From: an uncultured Prevotellaceae bacterium
Lineage (GTDB): Bacteria > Bacteroidota > Bacteroidia > Bacteroidales > Bacteroidaceae
Assembly: GCA_947176655.1 (NCBI GenBank)
Contig: CAMWRK010000110.1
Location: forward strand, 1-7,116
DNA: 7,116 nucleotides
Direction of reading: 5' to 3'
In this document: in pieces, positions 1 to 7,075 of the stretch
Position numbering within the stretch: the stretch's first letter is position 1
How the letters are laid out: each line of letters starts with the position of its first letter
Notes under the pieces: generated by a model
Told to the model about the DNA's origin: nothing
What the model saw: only the letters and a program-made list of their open reading frames with translations
Database searches by the model: none
Translations under genes and position numbers: made by a program

Positions 1-54
1 GAGGACAACATGCTGCCATACTACCCTCTCGGCGACCTGAAGAAGAATTTTTAA
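1..54 (+). CDS. C-terminal end of a 2-oxoacid:ferredoxin oxidoreductase beta subunit (partial)
   Basis: Only the last 17 codons and the TAA stop are in the window; the gene begins to the left. The tail reads EDNMLPYYPLGDLKKNF. It lies 12 nt upstream of a gamma subunit of the 2-oxoacid:acceptor oxidoreductase family, on the same strand. In Bacteroidales the thiamine-diphosphate-binding beta subunit normally precedes the gamma subunit, so the identity rests mainly on context, supported by a tail that fits such subunits. The beta subunit binds thiamine diphosphate and takes part in oxidative decarboxylation of a 2-oxoacid to acyl-CoA. Nothing about the catalytic part can be judged from this fragment. 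Confidence 0.7.
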   Translation, partial: EDNMLPYYPLGDLKKNF

Positions 55-66
55 GGAATACAAGGC

Positions 67-630
67 ATGAAAGAAGAAATAATCATCTCCGGTTTCGGCG
101 GTCAGGGCGTGCTGTCCATGGGCAAGATACTGGCCTATGCCGGAATCATCGAGGACAAGGAAGTGACATGGATGCCCTCATACGGTCCGGAACAGCGCGG
201 CGGCACGGCAAATGTCACTGTCATTCTGTCTGACAAGCGCATAACATCGCCTGTACTGAACAGCTACGACACGGCAATAGTGCTGAACCAGCCTTCGCTT
301 GAACGCTTCATGCCCCTCATCAAACCAGGAGGCACTCTCATTTACGACCCGGCAGGCATACTGACACCACCGGAACGCACAGACATAAACATATATAGCA
401 TCGAGGCCATGGACGAGGCCGCGAAGATGCAGTCCCCCAAGGTCTTTAACATGCTCTTGCTGGGCGGTCTAATACAGGTACGCAACATCGTCAGCGTAGA
501 GAACGTGGTACATGGGTTGCGCAGAACCATGCCGGAACGACACCGCACACTAATACCCATGAACGAAGAAGCCATACGCCACGGTATGGACATTATCAGA
601 AAACAGCACAGGGCAGACAACAACTACTGA
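67..630 (+). CDS. 2-oxoacid:ferredoxin oxidoreductase, gamma subunit (KorC/VorA-type)
   Basis: This is a 187-residue protein of the pyruvate/ketoisovalerate oxidoreductase catalytic (gamma) domain family. Visible signatures are the N-terminal glycine-rich motif GFGGQGV (residues 9-15) and the family hallmark SYGPEQRGG (38-46) followed by TANVTV. The length fits a stand-alone gamma subunit. With the alpha and beta subunits and usually a small ferredoxin-like subunit, the cytoplasmic complex converts a 2-oxoacid plus CoA to acyl-CoA, CO2 and reduced ferredoxin. Whether the substrate is 2-oxoglutarate (Kor) or a branched-chain oxoacid (Vor) cannot be decided from this subunit, so no symbol is assigned. 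The ATG at 67 lies 12 nt after the upstream stop, and a strong terminator follows at 650-682, so this is the last gene of the operon. The leader (GGAATACAAGGC) has at most a weak ribosome binding site, usual for Bacteroidetes. Confidence 0.93.
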   Translation: MKEEIIISGFGGQGVLSMGKILAYAGIIEDKEVTWMPSYGPEQRGGTANVTVILSDKRITSPVLNSYDTAIVLNQPSLERFMPLIKPGGTLIYDPAGILTPPERTDINIYSIEAMDEAAKMQSPKVFNMLLLGGLIQVRNIVSVENVVHGLRRTMPERHRTLIPMNEEAIRHGMDIIRKQHRADNNY

Positions 631-649
631 AACAGACACAATATCGCAG

Positions 650-682
650 TCCCATGCCACACACAAGGCGTGGGATTTTTTT
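650..682 (+). terminator. Rho-independent terminator of the oxidoreductase operon
   Basis: The arms TCCCATGCC (650-658) and GGCGTGGGA (667-675) form a 9-bp stem with one G-U wobble. The loop is 8 nt and seven T residues follow directly (676-682). It begins 20 nt after the gamma subunit stop codon, as expected for the end of the operon. It also separates the operon from the sigma factor locus, which must therefore have its own promoter. Confidence 0.88.
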
Positions 683-780
683 ATACCACAATCCCGTAAT
701 TTTTTTTCCCGCCGCATGATGTAATAAATGTGGCATCCATGCGTCTAATGGACAGAGATAACAAGAGAGACATCACAGAC

Positions 781-1140
781 ATGAAAGAAGAACAGGAGTT
801 TTCACGCCTTGTCGGCAACTACAAGTCCACGATATACACCGTATGCTATATGTTCTCAAAGAACAACGACGAGGTGCAGGATCTGTTTCAAGACGTATTG
901 GCAAACCTGTGGAACGGCTACGAATCATTCAGGCAGGATAGCAAGACAAACACATGGGTATGGCGCGTGGCCATGAACACCTGCATATCACAGGAGAGGA
1001 AGAAGAAACGACGGCCTGCCCGAGCGCAACTGTCCGTAGGCTTTGATCTGTATGCCGATTCGGACAATGACACTAATGGTATGTATAATAGCGACCAGAT
1101 ACTGTCACGCGCCTCTGAGACAGAAAAACCTGATGGGTAA
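781..1140 (+). CDS. C-terminally truncated ECF sigma factor (region 2 only), probably a decayed remnant
   Basis: The 119-residue frame carries a well-kept ECF sigma-70 region 2. The core-binding part is DLFQDVLANLW (residues 34-44), followed by the -10-recognition segment TWVWRVAMNTCIS (58-70) and a basic stretch ERKKKRR (72-78). After an acidic linker (about 91-98) the frame stops at residue 119. Family members normally run on about 50-60 residues with region 4, the helix-turn-helix that binds the -35/-33 element; none of it is visible here in any plus-strand frame before the next gene. The protein could bind core RNA polymerase but should not recognise a promoter normally. The ATG at 781 is preferred because relatives begin a few residues before this EFxxLVxxY segment; in-frame GTG 730, ATG 739 and ATG 748 would add up to 17 residues. 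The stop overlaps the next frame by 8 nt (ATGGGTAA). Most likely a deletion removed region 4 and the start of the partner gene. A natural short product is less likely. Confidence 0.8.
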   Translation: MKEEQEFSRLVGNYKSTIYTVCYMFSKNNDEVQDLFQDVLANLWNGYESFRQDSKTNTWVWRVAMNTCISQERKKKRRPARAQLSVGFDLYADSDNDTNGMYNSDQILSRASETEKPDG

Positions 1141-1426
1141 GGACGTATACACCGTTGCCAAAGCTTTCTCACGTGTGCGCCACCTGTACAAGACATGGCT
1201 GTACTACGTCACCCCGTCCATGCTGATCCCTTGGCTCACATGGTTCACCTATGAATACACCAAGGTAAATGACATTCCACAGTCATTCCTTATATATATA
1301 TATATACTGATCATCACATCGGCAGGCATAGGCATCTTCATCGGATACACATGGCACTGCAAGGTTATAGACGCATGCGACGATGCTCTCCGGCAACTGA
1401 GAGAACCGGAGGAATACTGCAAGTAA
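1133..1426 (+). CDS. Small two-helix membrane protein, possible N-terminally truncated sigma-partner protein
   Basis: If read from ATG 1133 this gives 97 residues. A basic/amphipathic N-terminus (KAFSRVRHLYK, residues 10-20) is followed by hydrophobic segments at about 22-38 and 52-73, which should form two membrane helices, and a polar tail rich in acidic and basic residues. No named family is recognised. In Bacteroidales, ECF sigma genes are often followed by a small membrane protein gene encoding a partner or putative regulator, and this fits the C-terminal half of such a protein. The same frame stays open upstream to at least 1043, but the residues before 1110 are in the sigma coding region and do not look like real protein. 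I infer that the original start was lost along with sigma region 4. The second helix is encoded partly by a (TA)8 tract. The TAA stop at 1424-1426 opens an A8 run. It converges on pyrC with only 29 nt between them. Confidence 0.55.
   Translation: MGKDVYTVAKAFSRVRHLYKTWLYYVTPSMLIPWLTWFTYEYTKVNDIPQSFLIYIYILIITSAGIGIFIGYTWHCKVIDACDDALRQLREPEEYCK
1291..1306. repeat. (TA)8 dinucleotide repeat inside the membrane protein gene
   Basis: Sixteen consecutive bases of alternating TA encode the IYIYI part of the second predicted membrane helix. Gain or loss of one TA unit would shift the reading frame. The tract is short for a contingency locus, so it may simply be low-complexity coding of Ile and Tyr. 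Confidence 0.9.
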
Positions 1427-1455
1427 AAAAAACGAAATCTATATGCTGAGACGAG

Positions 1456-2784
1456 CTAACCGAAACGCAATGCCTCGCCATGGACTCCGATGTCCACAGC
1501 GGTGCCGTCCCACACGCGGTGTCCGTTGACCCACGTCGAAATCACACGCCAATGCAGGGCATCGCCCTCGCGCGGAGACCATCCGCACTTGCTCAGCACC
1601 TGTGATGCCATCACCGTATATGGTGCATCGTCACGGCGCACCAGCACAAGGTCGGCTTTCATACCCTCGCCGATGAACCCACGTTCGCGTATGCCGAAAA
1701 GCGTTGCAGGATTGTGACACATTAGTTGCACCATGCGCTCCATGGACAAAACACCCTCGTCCACCATCTCCAGCATGCTGACCAGGGAAAACTGAACCAT
1801 AGGCATGCCACTGACAGCGATGTGTGCCCCACCCTGCTTTTCTGCAAGAAGATGAGGTGCATGGTCCGTGGCAATACACTCTATGCGTCCGTCAGCCACA
1901 GCACGACGAAGTGCGTCACGGTCCTGCGCTGATTTGACAGAGGGATTGCACTTTATGCGTCCGCGCAGACGGGCATAGTCGTCAGAAGAATAGAGAAGAT
2001 GAGCCACACATGCCTCGCCCGTGACATTGCCTCCAAGCAGAGACAGTTCGCGTTCTGTGGAAATGTGTGCTATGTGCAGACGGGAACCTGTCGTGCGTGC
2101 CAGTTCTGCCGCCATAACAGAACTCTGCCAGCAAGCCTCGGCATCACGTATGTCAGAATGGTGCGCTATATCCGGGTCGTCGCCGTAGAGACGGCGTGCC
2201 TGCTCCATGTTGGCATTGATGCGTGCCGTGTCCTCGCAGTGCGACATAATAGGTTTTGGAGAGGCGGCGAAAGCGGTAAAAAGCTGTTCAAGCATCTCGC
2301 GCCTGTCCACAAGCATATTGCCGGTGCTGCTGCCCATGAAAAGTTTTACTCCGGGGTATTCATTGCCTGGCATTGTGAGAACCTCTTCGAGATTGTCGTT
2401 GGTCGCCCCTATAAAAAAGCCATAGTTGACGTGCATGCGTCCGGCAGCCATATCCATGCGCTCACGCCAACGCTCTACAGTGATGGTCTGGGGCACAACA
2501 TTGGGCATGTCCAGCACAGAAGTCACACCACCTGCCGCCGCCGCCATACTCTCGGTGTGCATATCGGCTTTTGCCGTCATGCCCGGCTCGCGGAAATGCA
2601 CATGTTCGTCTATGACACCAGGCAACAGGTAAGCTCCAGTTGCATCTACCACCTCGCAGTCTCCGGCACATTCCGGCGCATCGTCGATAAAAACACGCCC
2701 TATCCTGTCACCGTCAAGCAATAGGGAGCCGACAAGCGACTCCCCGTTGTTTACTATCGTTGCATTCTTTATAAGTGTCCTCAT
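1456..2784 (-). CDS. pyrC: Dihydroorotase (PyrC), type I-like amidohydrolase
   Basis: This 442-residue protein performs the third step of de novo UMP synthesis, the reversible cyclisation of N-carbamoyl-L-aspartate to L-dihydroorotate (EC 3.5.2.3), in the cytoplasm. All expected amidohydrolase residues are visible. They are the metal ligands H61 and H63 in HVHFREPG, substrate-contacting R65 and N95 (DMPN), and K147 in GVKLFMG, placed to be the carboxylated lysine that bridges two zinc ions. H182 (MSHCED), H240 (HIAHIS) and the catalytic D307 of TDHAPH (306-311) follow. The length matches Bacteroidales dihydroorotases, so the enzyme should be active. The start codon overlaps the stop of the upstream glycosyltransferase gene as ATGA (2781-2784), which fixes the start and implies translational coupling. 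The gene is convergent with the sigma-partner frame; no clear hairpin is seen at its 3' end, only a T8 run about 24 nt beyond the stop. Confidence 0.96.
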   Translation of the reverse strand: MRTLIKNATIVNNGESLVGSLLLDGDRIGRVFIDDAPECAGDCEVVDATGAYLLPGVIDEHVHFREPGMTAKADMHTESMAAAAGGVTSVLDMPNVVPQTITVERWRERMDMAAGRMHVNYGFFIGATNDNLEEVLTMPGNEYPGVKLFMGSSTGNMLVDRREMLEQLFTAFAASPKPIMSHCEDTARINANMEQARRLYGDDPDIAHHSDIRDAEACWQSSVMAAELARTTGSRLHIAHISTERELSLLGGNVTGEACVAHLLYSSDDYARLRGRIKCNPSVKSAQDRDALRRAVADGRIECIATDHAPHLLAEKQGGAHIAVSGMPMVQFSLVSMLEMVDEGVLSMERMVQLMCHNPATLFGIRERGFIGEGMKADLVLVRRDDAPYTVMASQVLSKCGWSPREGDALHWRVISTWVNGHRVWDGTAVDIGVHGEALRFG

Positions 2785-3512
2785 GCCTTTCTTCTCTTGA
2801 ATTTTGTCATGCGCAGCCTCATCACACCGAAAAGAGCCTCGCTGAATATGCCGCCGGACATCTTGCTCGTTCCCAGTTCGCGGTTAACGAAGACAACAGG
2901 AACTTCCTTGATAGTGAACCCGAGTCTGAGAGCCGTGTACTTCATCTCTATCTGGAACGCATAACCCTTGAAACGAATATCGTCCAGCGATATAGTCTCC
3001 AGCACCCTGCGTGTCCAGCAGACGAATCCTGCCGTTGTGTCACGAAGCTTTATGCCCAGAACGGTGCGTACATAGGCTGAGGCATAATATGACATGAGCA
3101 CACGGCCTATTGGCCAGTTGACGACATTCACACCGGTAATATAACGGCTGCCAACAGAAACATCATAGCCTTCGTCGTGGCATGCGGCATAGAGTCGCGG
3201 CAGATCGGATGGGGCATGAGAGAAATCGGCGTCCATCTCAAAGATGTACTCATAACCGTGTTCCAATGCCCAACGGAAACCGCAGATATATGCTGTGCCA
3301 AGCCCCAATTTCCCGGAACGCTGTATCAGATGAAGACGTCCGGCTAACTCTTCGGTCATCAATGCCTTGACTATGTCCGCCGTTCCGTCGGGACTACCAT
3401 CGTCTATGACCAGCACATCGAAAGAATGCTTCTGGGATGTGACGACACGGATGATGGCTTCTATGTTTTCCCGCTCGTTATAGGTAGGAATAATAATTAC
3501 ACTGTCACTCAT
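2781..3512 (-). CDS. GT2 glycosyltransferase, polyprenol-phosphate mannose synthase (DPM1-like)
   Basis: This 243-residue family 2 glycosyltransferase resembles dolichol-phosphate mannosyltransferase. Motifs in order are IPTYNERENI (8-17), the nucleotide-sugar site VIDDGSPDGTA (35-45), the metal-binding DAD at 94-96 in EMDADFSH, GSRYITG (121-127), the acceptor-region RDTTAGF (157-163), GYAFQIEMKY (183-192) and NRELGTSKMSG (210-220). There is no C-terminal membrane domain, so it belongs to the short, peripheral class (like human DPM1) rather than GtrB-type proteins with membrane helices. By family, it transfers a hexose, probably mannose from GDP-mannose, onto polyprenyl phosphate at the inner face of the cytoplasmic membrane, giving a lipid-linked donor for glycan or glycoprotein assembly. 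The sugar specificity is inferred. It is the first gene of a two-gene operon with pyrC (4-nt overlap) and is transcribed divergently from mfd, with a promoter box at 3536-3543. Confidence 0.92.
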   Translation of the reverse strand: MSDSVIIIPTYNERENIEAIIRVVTSQKHSFDVLVIDDGSPDGTADIVKALMTEELAGRLHLIQRSGKLGLGTAYICGFRWALEHGYEYIFEMDADFSHAPSDLPRLYAACHDEGYDVSVGSRYITGVNVVNWPIGRVLMSYYASAYVRTVLGIKLRDTTAGFVCWTRRVLETISLDDIRFKGYAFQIEMKYTALRLGFTIKEVPVVFVNRELGTSKMSGGIFSEALFGVMRLRMTKFKRRKA

Positions 3513-3535
3513 GTCTGTTACTGTATGTTATAGTA

Positions 3536-3543
3536 CAAATGTA
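3536..3543 (-). promoter_or_regulatory. Bacteroidetes-type -7 promoter box for the glycosyltransferase-pyrC operon
   Basis: On the minus strand this reads TACATTTG, an exact match to the Bacteroidetes -7 consensus TAnnTTTG. Upstream, with a 20-nt spacer, the minus strand has GTTG (3567-3564), a partial match to the -33 TTTG element. Transcription would start near 3530, leaving a leader of about 20 nt before the ATG at 3512. Assignment is by motif and position only. Confidence 0.6.
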
Positions 3544-3579
3544 CGCTTTTTCAATATCACTGCCAACGTTTTTATGGAA

Positions 3580-3595
3580 TATTTTTGTACATTTG
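3580..3595 (+). promoter_or_regulatory. Tandem Bacteroidetes-type -7 boxes upstream of mfd
   Basis: Two abutting 8-mers, TATTTTTG (3580-3587) and TACATTTG (3588-3595), both match TAnnTTTG. The second would start transcription near 3600-3602, giving a leader of only about 12 nt before ATG 3613; the first would give about 20 nt. No clear TTTG -33 element is visible at the proper distance upstream of either box, so which one is used is open. Confidence 0.55.
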
Positions 3596-3612
3596 CATGT
3601 ATTACACAAGTC

Positions 3613-6600
3613 ATGGAAATTCAGAGACTACAGACACTTATAGGCAACGCATCCGGAATAAAGGCAATGGGACATCTGCTTGCAGATGCCACGCTGAAAG
3701 AATTATGCCTTGGGGGACTGGTCGCAGGAGCCGCACCAATGGCTTTTGCCGCACTGACCTCAACATGCCCGGATGCAACGGCACAGCCGTTTCTTTTCGT
3801 GATGAATGACGAGGAGCAGGCCGGATATTTCTACCACGACCTGACACAGATACTTGGTACGCAAGGCGTATGTTTCATGCCAGGAAGCTACCGTCGCGCT
3901 ATCAAATACGGACAACGTGACGCAGGCAACGAGATATTGCGTACCGATGCCTTGTCGGCACTCCGGCTAGGCGGACGACTCTTTGTCGTGACATATCCGG
4001 AGGCAATGGCCGAACTGGTAGTGAACCGTGAATACATGGACAGCAGTACCATCCGGCTGAAAGTCGGCGACATAGTGGAATTGCGTGAATTACAGAAAAC
4101 TCTTCTGGAACTACAGTTCAGACGCACGGACTATGTATATGAACCAGGACAGTTTGCCGTAAGAGGTTCACTGGTGGATGTATACAGTTTCTCCGGAGAA
4201 CACCCCTTCCGCGTGGACTTTTTCGGGGACGAGATAGACAGCATACGCACATTCGATGTAGAGAGCCAGCTTTCCGTGGAGCGCCTGCAAGAGGCTGCCA
4301 TCGTACCAGAAATGGCATCGGAAACGATACGGAGAATCTGCATACTGGACTTCATTCCGGAGAACACACGCATAGTGATGCGTGACAAGGCTTTCCTTTG
4401 CGATGAGATAGAGCGTATCTGGCAAGCCGGATTCTCCCAGTCTGCCCGCATAGCTGCCATGGAAGAACATGGAGATGCAGAAGAACGGAACGGAGAACTG
4501 AGACGTGAGACCATACTGACTGAACCGGACATATTCCGACACCGGCTACTAGACTTCAGGACAATACTGCTGAACACCTCAACTGACGGACAGGCTGACA
4601 TGACCTTCGACATAAGCCCTCAGCCGGTATTCCACAAGAACTTCAATCTGCTGACACGTGAACTTCTGCACTATCAGCATGAGGGATATTCAATATACAT
4701 TCTGGCCGACAGCACAAAGCAGACCGACCGTCTGGCCAGCATCTTCCACGACATGCAACTGGGCATAAACTTCACGCCGGTGGAGAAAACCCTGCACGAG
4801 GGATTCGTGGATCACAGACACAAAATGGTGCTTTTTACCGATCACCAGATATTTGACAGATTCCACAAATACAATCTGCGCTCCGAACATGCACGCAAAG
4901 GCAAGCTGGCACTGACGTTGAAAGAAATCCAGCAGTTCCAGCTAGGCGACTATGTGGTGCACATAGACCACGGTGTCGGACGCTTCGGCGGCCTCATCAG
5001 CATTCCAGAAGGAGAACGCATGGTGGAAAAGATACGCATAAACTACGATGGAGGTGGCGTAATATATGTCTCCATACATGCCTTGCACAAAGTCTCCAAA
5101 TACAAAGGACAGGACGGTGTGCCGCCAAAGGTGAACAAACTGGGCGGACGGGCATGGGAAAACCTCAAGGAGCGTACCAAGAACAGGATAAAGGACATAG
5201 CGCGTGACTTGATACGCCTGTACAGCCTTCGCCGGCAGGAACTCGGCTTCCGCTTCTCTCCCGACACATATATGCAGACCGAACTGGAGGCATCGTTTCT
5301 ATATGAGGATACGCCGGATCAATTGCGTGCCACACAGGAGGTGAAAGCCGACATGGAGCGGCAACGGCCAATGGACAGGCTGGTGTGCGGCGATGTGGGA
5401 TTCGGAAAGACTGAGGTGGCCATACGTGCCGCGTTCAAGGCCGCCGCGGACGGGAAACAGGTAGCGGTGCTGGTACCGACCACCGTATTGGCATATCAGC
5501 ACTACAATACATTTACCTCCAGACTGAAAGACATGCCCGTGAGGGTGGAATATCTGTCAAGGGCACGTTCGCCCAAAGATGTCAGAACGCTGCTGGCTGA
5601 CCTGAAGGACGGCAAGATAAATATCATCATAGGCACACACAAACTTATAGGCAAGAGCGTGACATTCAACGACCTGGGACTGCTGATTATCGATGAGGAA
5701 CAGAAGTTCGGCGTCGCCATGAAAGAGAAACTCAGACAGATAAAGACCAATGTAGACACTCTGACACTGACGGCGACCCCCATACCGCGCACTCTCCAGT
5801 TTTCCCTGATGGGCGCACGCGACCTAAGCGTAATACAGACTCCACCGCCAAACAGATACCCCATACAGACACAGGTGTGCAACTTTTCAAGCGATGTAAT
5901 AGCCGAGGCCGTAGGCTTTGAACTGAGCCGCAACGGCCAGGTGTACATTGTCTCCAACCGCATTTCCTCACTGTCCGAACTGGAAACAATAGTGCACAAA
6001 TACGTCCCAGATGCAAGAGTGGTCATAGGACACGGACAGATGTCGCCAGAAAAGCTGGAGGAAATAATCATGGGGATGGTAAACCATGACTATGATGTTC
6101 TGATCTCCACCACCATAATAGAAAGCGGAATAGACATACCCAATGTCAACACCATCATCGTGTGTTCGGCACAAAACTTCGGACTGTCGGATCTGCACCA
6201 GATGCGTGGACGTGTGGGACGCAGCAACCGCAAGGCGTTCTGCTATCTGTTGGCTCCACCACTGTCGGCACTGAATCCGGAAGCCCGCCGCCGTCTGCAA
6301 GCAATAGAGACATTCTCGGATTTGGGCAGCGGCCTGCACATAGCCATGCAGGATCTGGACATACGCGGTGCCGGCAATCTGCTGGGAGCCGAACAGAGCG
6401 GGTTCATAGCCGACCTCGGATATGAGACTTACCAAAAGATTCTGTCGCAGGCCGTAATGGAACTGCGCAACGAGGAGTTCAATGACTTGTACAACCAAGG
6501 CGACGAAGCCATGGCAAGTGTGGACTATGTAGATGACTGCCAGTTGGAAACCGATTTGCCTGCACATCTGCCAGAGACATACGTGCCCACCAGCAGCGAA

Positions 6601-6990
6601 CGCATGCTGCTGTACCGTGAGCTGGATCAGATGGAGCACAAATACCAGATCGACGCTTTCCGCACGAGGCTAAAAGACCGTTTCGGCTCCATGCCATCCG
6701 AAGCTGAAGATCTGTGCAACATGGTGTACCTCAAACAACTGGGCAAAGCACTTGGAGTGGAGCGTCTGGTTTTGAAGAACAAAGACATGAGGCTCTATTT
6801 CGTTCAATCGGAACAAAGCCCGTATTTCCAAGGCAAAGCCTTCGGACAGATAGTAGCCTACTTTACCGTGAACGCCGCCAACTGCCAGTTATCAGACCGG
6901 AACGGGCACAAATTCCTCAACATCTCCCATGTGCCCGATGTCAAAACCGCAATCAGCATACTGGAAAACATCACTGAAATAAGAATATAA
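3613..6990 (+). CDS. mfd: Transcription-repair coupling factor Mfd
   Basis: This 1125-residue protein has the full Mfd architecture. The UvrB-homology region includes the segment from VGDIVELREL (about 151) through PGQFAVRG (178-185) to FFGDEIDSIR (203-212). A CarD-like RNA polymerase interaction domain starts at QLGDYVVHIDHGVGRFGG (443-460). The RecG-like SF2 translocase has Walker A GDVGFGKTE (593-601, K599), Walker B DEEQ (694-697), TATPIPR (720-726), STTIIESGIDIPN (832-844) and HQMRGRVGR (862-870). The translocation-linked segment DIRGAGNLLG lies at 916-925, and the C-terminal regulatory domain runs from about 983. Mfd uses ATP to push stalled RNA polymerase off lesions and recruits UvrA for nucleotide excision repair. 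The frame stays open upstream to 3511, but ATG 3613 is chosen because MEIQRLQTLIG begins family-like sequence and the upstream part crosses the promoter region. No motif is missing. It lies head-to-head with the glycosyltransferase gene. Confidence 0.97.
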   Translation: MEIQRLQTLIGNASGIKAMGHLLADATLKELCLGGLVAGAAPMAFAALTSTCPDATAQPFLFVMNDEEQAGYFYHDLTQILGTQGVCFMPGSYRRAIKYGQRDAGNEILRTDALSALRLGGRLFVVTYPEAMAELVVNREYMDSSTIRLKVGDIVELRELQKTLLELQFRRTDYVYEPGQFAVRGSLVDVYSFSGEHPFRVDFFGDEIDSIRTFDVESQLSVERLQEAAIVPEMASETIRRICILDFIPENTRIVMRDKAFLCDEIERIWQAGFSQSARIAAMEEHGDAEERNGELRRETILTEPDIFRHRLLDFRTILLNTSTDGQADMTFDISPQPVFHKNFNLLTRELLHYQHEGYSIYILADSTKQTDRLASIFHDMQLGINFTPVEKTLHEGFVDHRHKMVLFTDHQIFDRFHKYNLRSEHARKGKLALTLKEIQQFQLGDYVVHIDHGVGRFGGLISIPEGERMVEKIRINYDGGGVIYVSIHALHKVSKYKGQDGVPPKVNKLGGRAWENLKERTKNRIKDIARDLIRLYSLRRQELGFRFSPDTYMQTELEASFLYEDTPDQLRATQEVKADMERQRPMDRLVCGDVGFGKTEVAIRAAFKAAADGKQVAVLVPTTVLAYQHYNTFTSRLKDMPVRVEYLSRARSPKDVRTLLADLKDGKINIIIGTHKLIGKSVTFNDLGLLIIDEEQKFGVAMKEKLRQIKTNVDTLTLTATPIPRTLQFSLMGARDLSVIQTPPPNRYPIQTQVCNFSSDVIAEAVGFELSRNGQVYIVSNRISSLSELETIVHKYVPDARVVIGHGQMSPEKLEEIIMGMVNHDYDVLISTTIIESGIDIPNVNTIIVCSAQNFGLSDLHQMRGRVGRSNRKAFCYLLAPPLSALNPEARRRLQAIETFSDLGSGLHIAMQDLDIRGAGNLLGAEQSGFIADLGYETYQKILSQAVMELRNEEFNDLYNQGDEAMASVDYVDDCQLETDLPAHLPETYVPTSSERMLLYRELDQMEHKYQIDAFRTRLKDRFGSMPSEAEDLCNMVYLKQLGKALGVERLVLKNKDMRLYFVQSEQSPYFQGKAFGQIVAYFTVNAANCQLSDRNGHKFLNISHVPDVKTAISILENITEIRI

Positions 6991-7018
6991 CCCAATGCTG
7001 GCCAATACTTCTTCGGAA

Positions 7019-7059
7019 CCACAAAAACTGTGGCGTATAGGTCAAAACTGTAAACCTAT
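7019..7059. repeat. Small hairpins and an 8-bp direct repeat downstream of mfd
   Basis: The 85 nt between mfd and the next start codon hold two weak hairpins: CCACA/TGTGG (7019-7023 and 7029-7033, 5-nt loop) and ATAGGT/ACCTAT (7037-7042 and 7054-7059, 11-nt loop). AAAACTGT occurs twice in direct orientation, at 7024-7031 and 7044-7051, exactly 20 nt apart. Neither hairpin is followed by a T run, so no intrinsic terminator for mfd is claimed. The repeats could be an operator for the gene starting at 7076, or chance. Confidence 0.4.
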
Positions 7060-7075
7060 TAAAACGCATCGAATT

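Larger units (their letters stand above)
3536..3595. repeat. 9-bp inverted repeat holding the divergent promoter boxes
   Basis: CAAATGTAC (3536-3544) and GTACATTTG (3587-3595) are perfect reverse complements with 42 nt between them. Each arm contains the -7 box of one of the two divergent transcription units. The left arm is also part of a compact palindrome, GTACA-AA-TGTAC (3533-3544). The symmetry may only reflect two similar promoters facing away from each other. Confidence 0.7.

Noticed and set aside
342..623. A minus-strand open frame opposite the gamma subunit gene.
   Set aside because: It is a shadow of a conserved gene and its translation shows no recognisable domain.
697..704. TAATTTTT as a -7 box for the sigma locus.
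   Set aside because: It lacks the final G of TAnnTTTG, has no TTTG at the proper distance upstream, and is part of a long T run, so it is too weak to list.
1425..1455. A8 run between the convergent genes as a terminator for pyrC (T8 on the minus strand).
   Set aside because: No stable hairpin precedes the T run on the minus strand; only a 3-bp stem could be found.
1999..2724. A 241-codon open frame on the plus strand opposite pyrC.
   Set aside because: It lies wholly within the well-supported pyrC gene on the other strand, its translation resembles no protein (rich in His, Cys and Arg), and pyrC codon structure explains the absence of stops.
5968..6639. A 223-codon minus-strand open frame inside mfd, with further minus-strand frames at 4131-4613 and 5502-6071.
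   Set aside because: All are antisense to conserved Mfd motifs, show no family-like sequence, and have no promoter or operon context.
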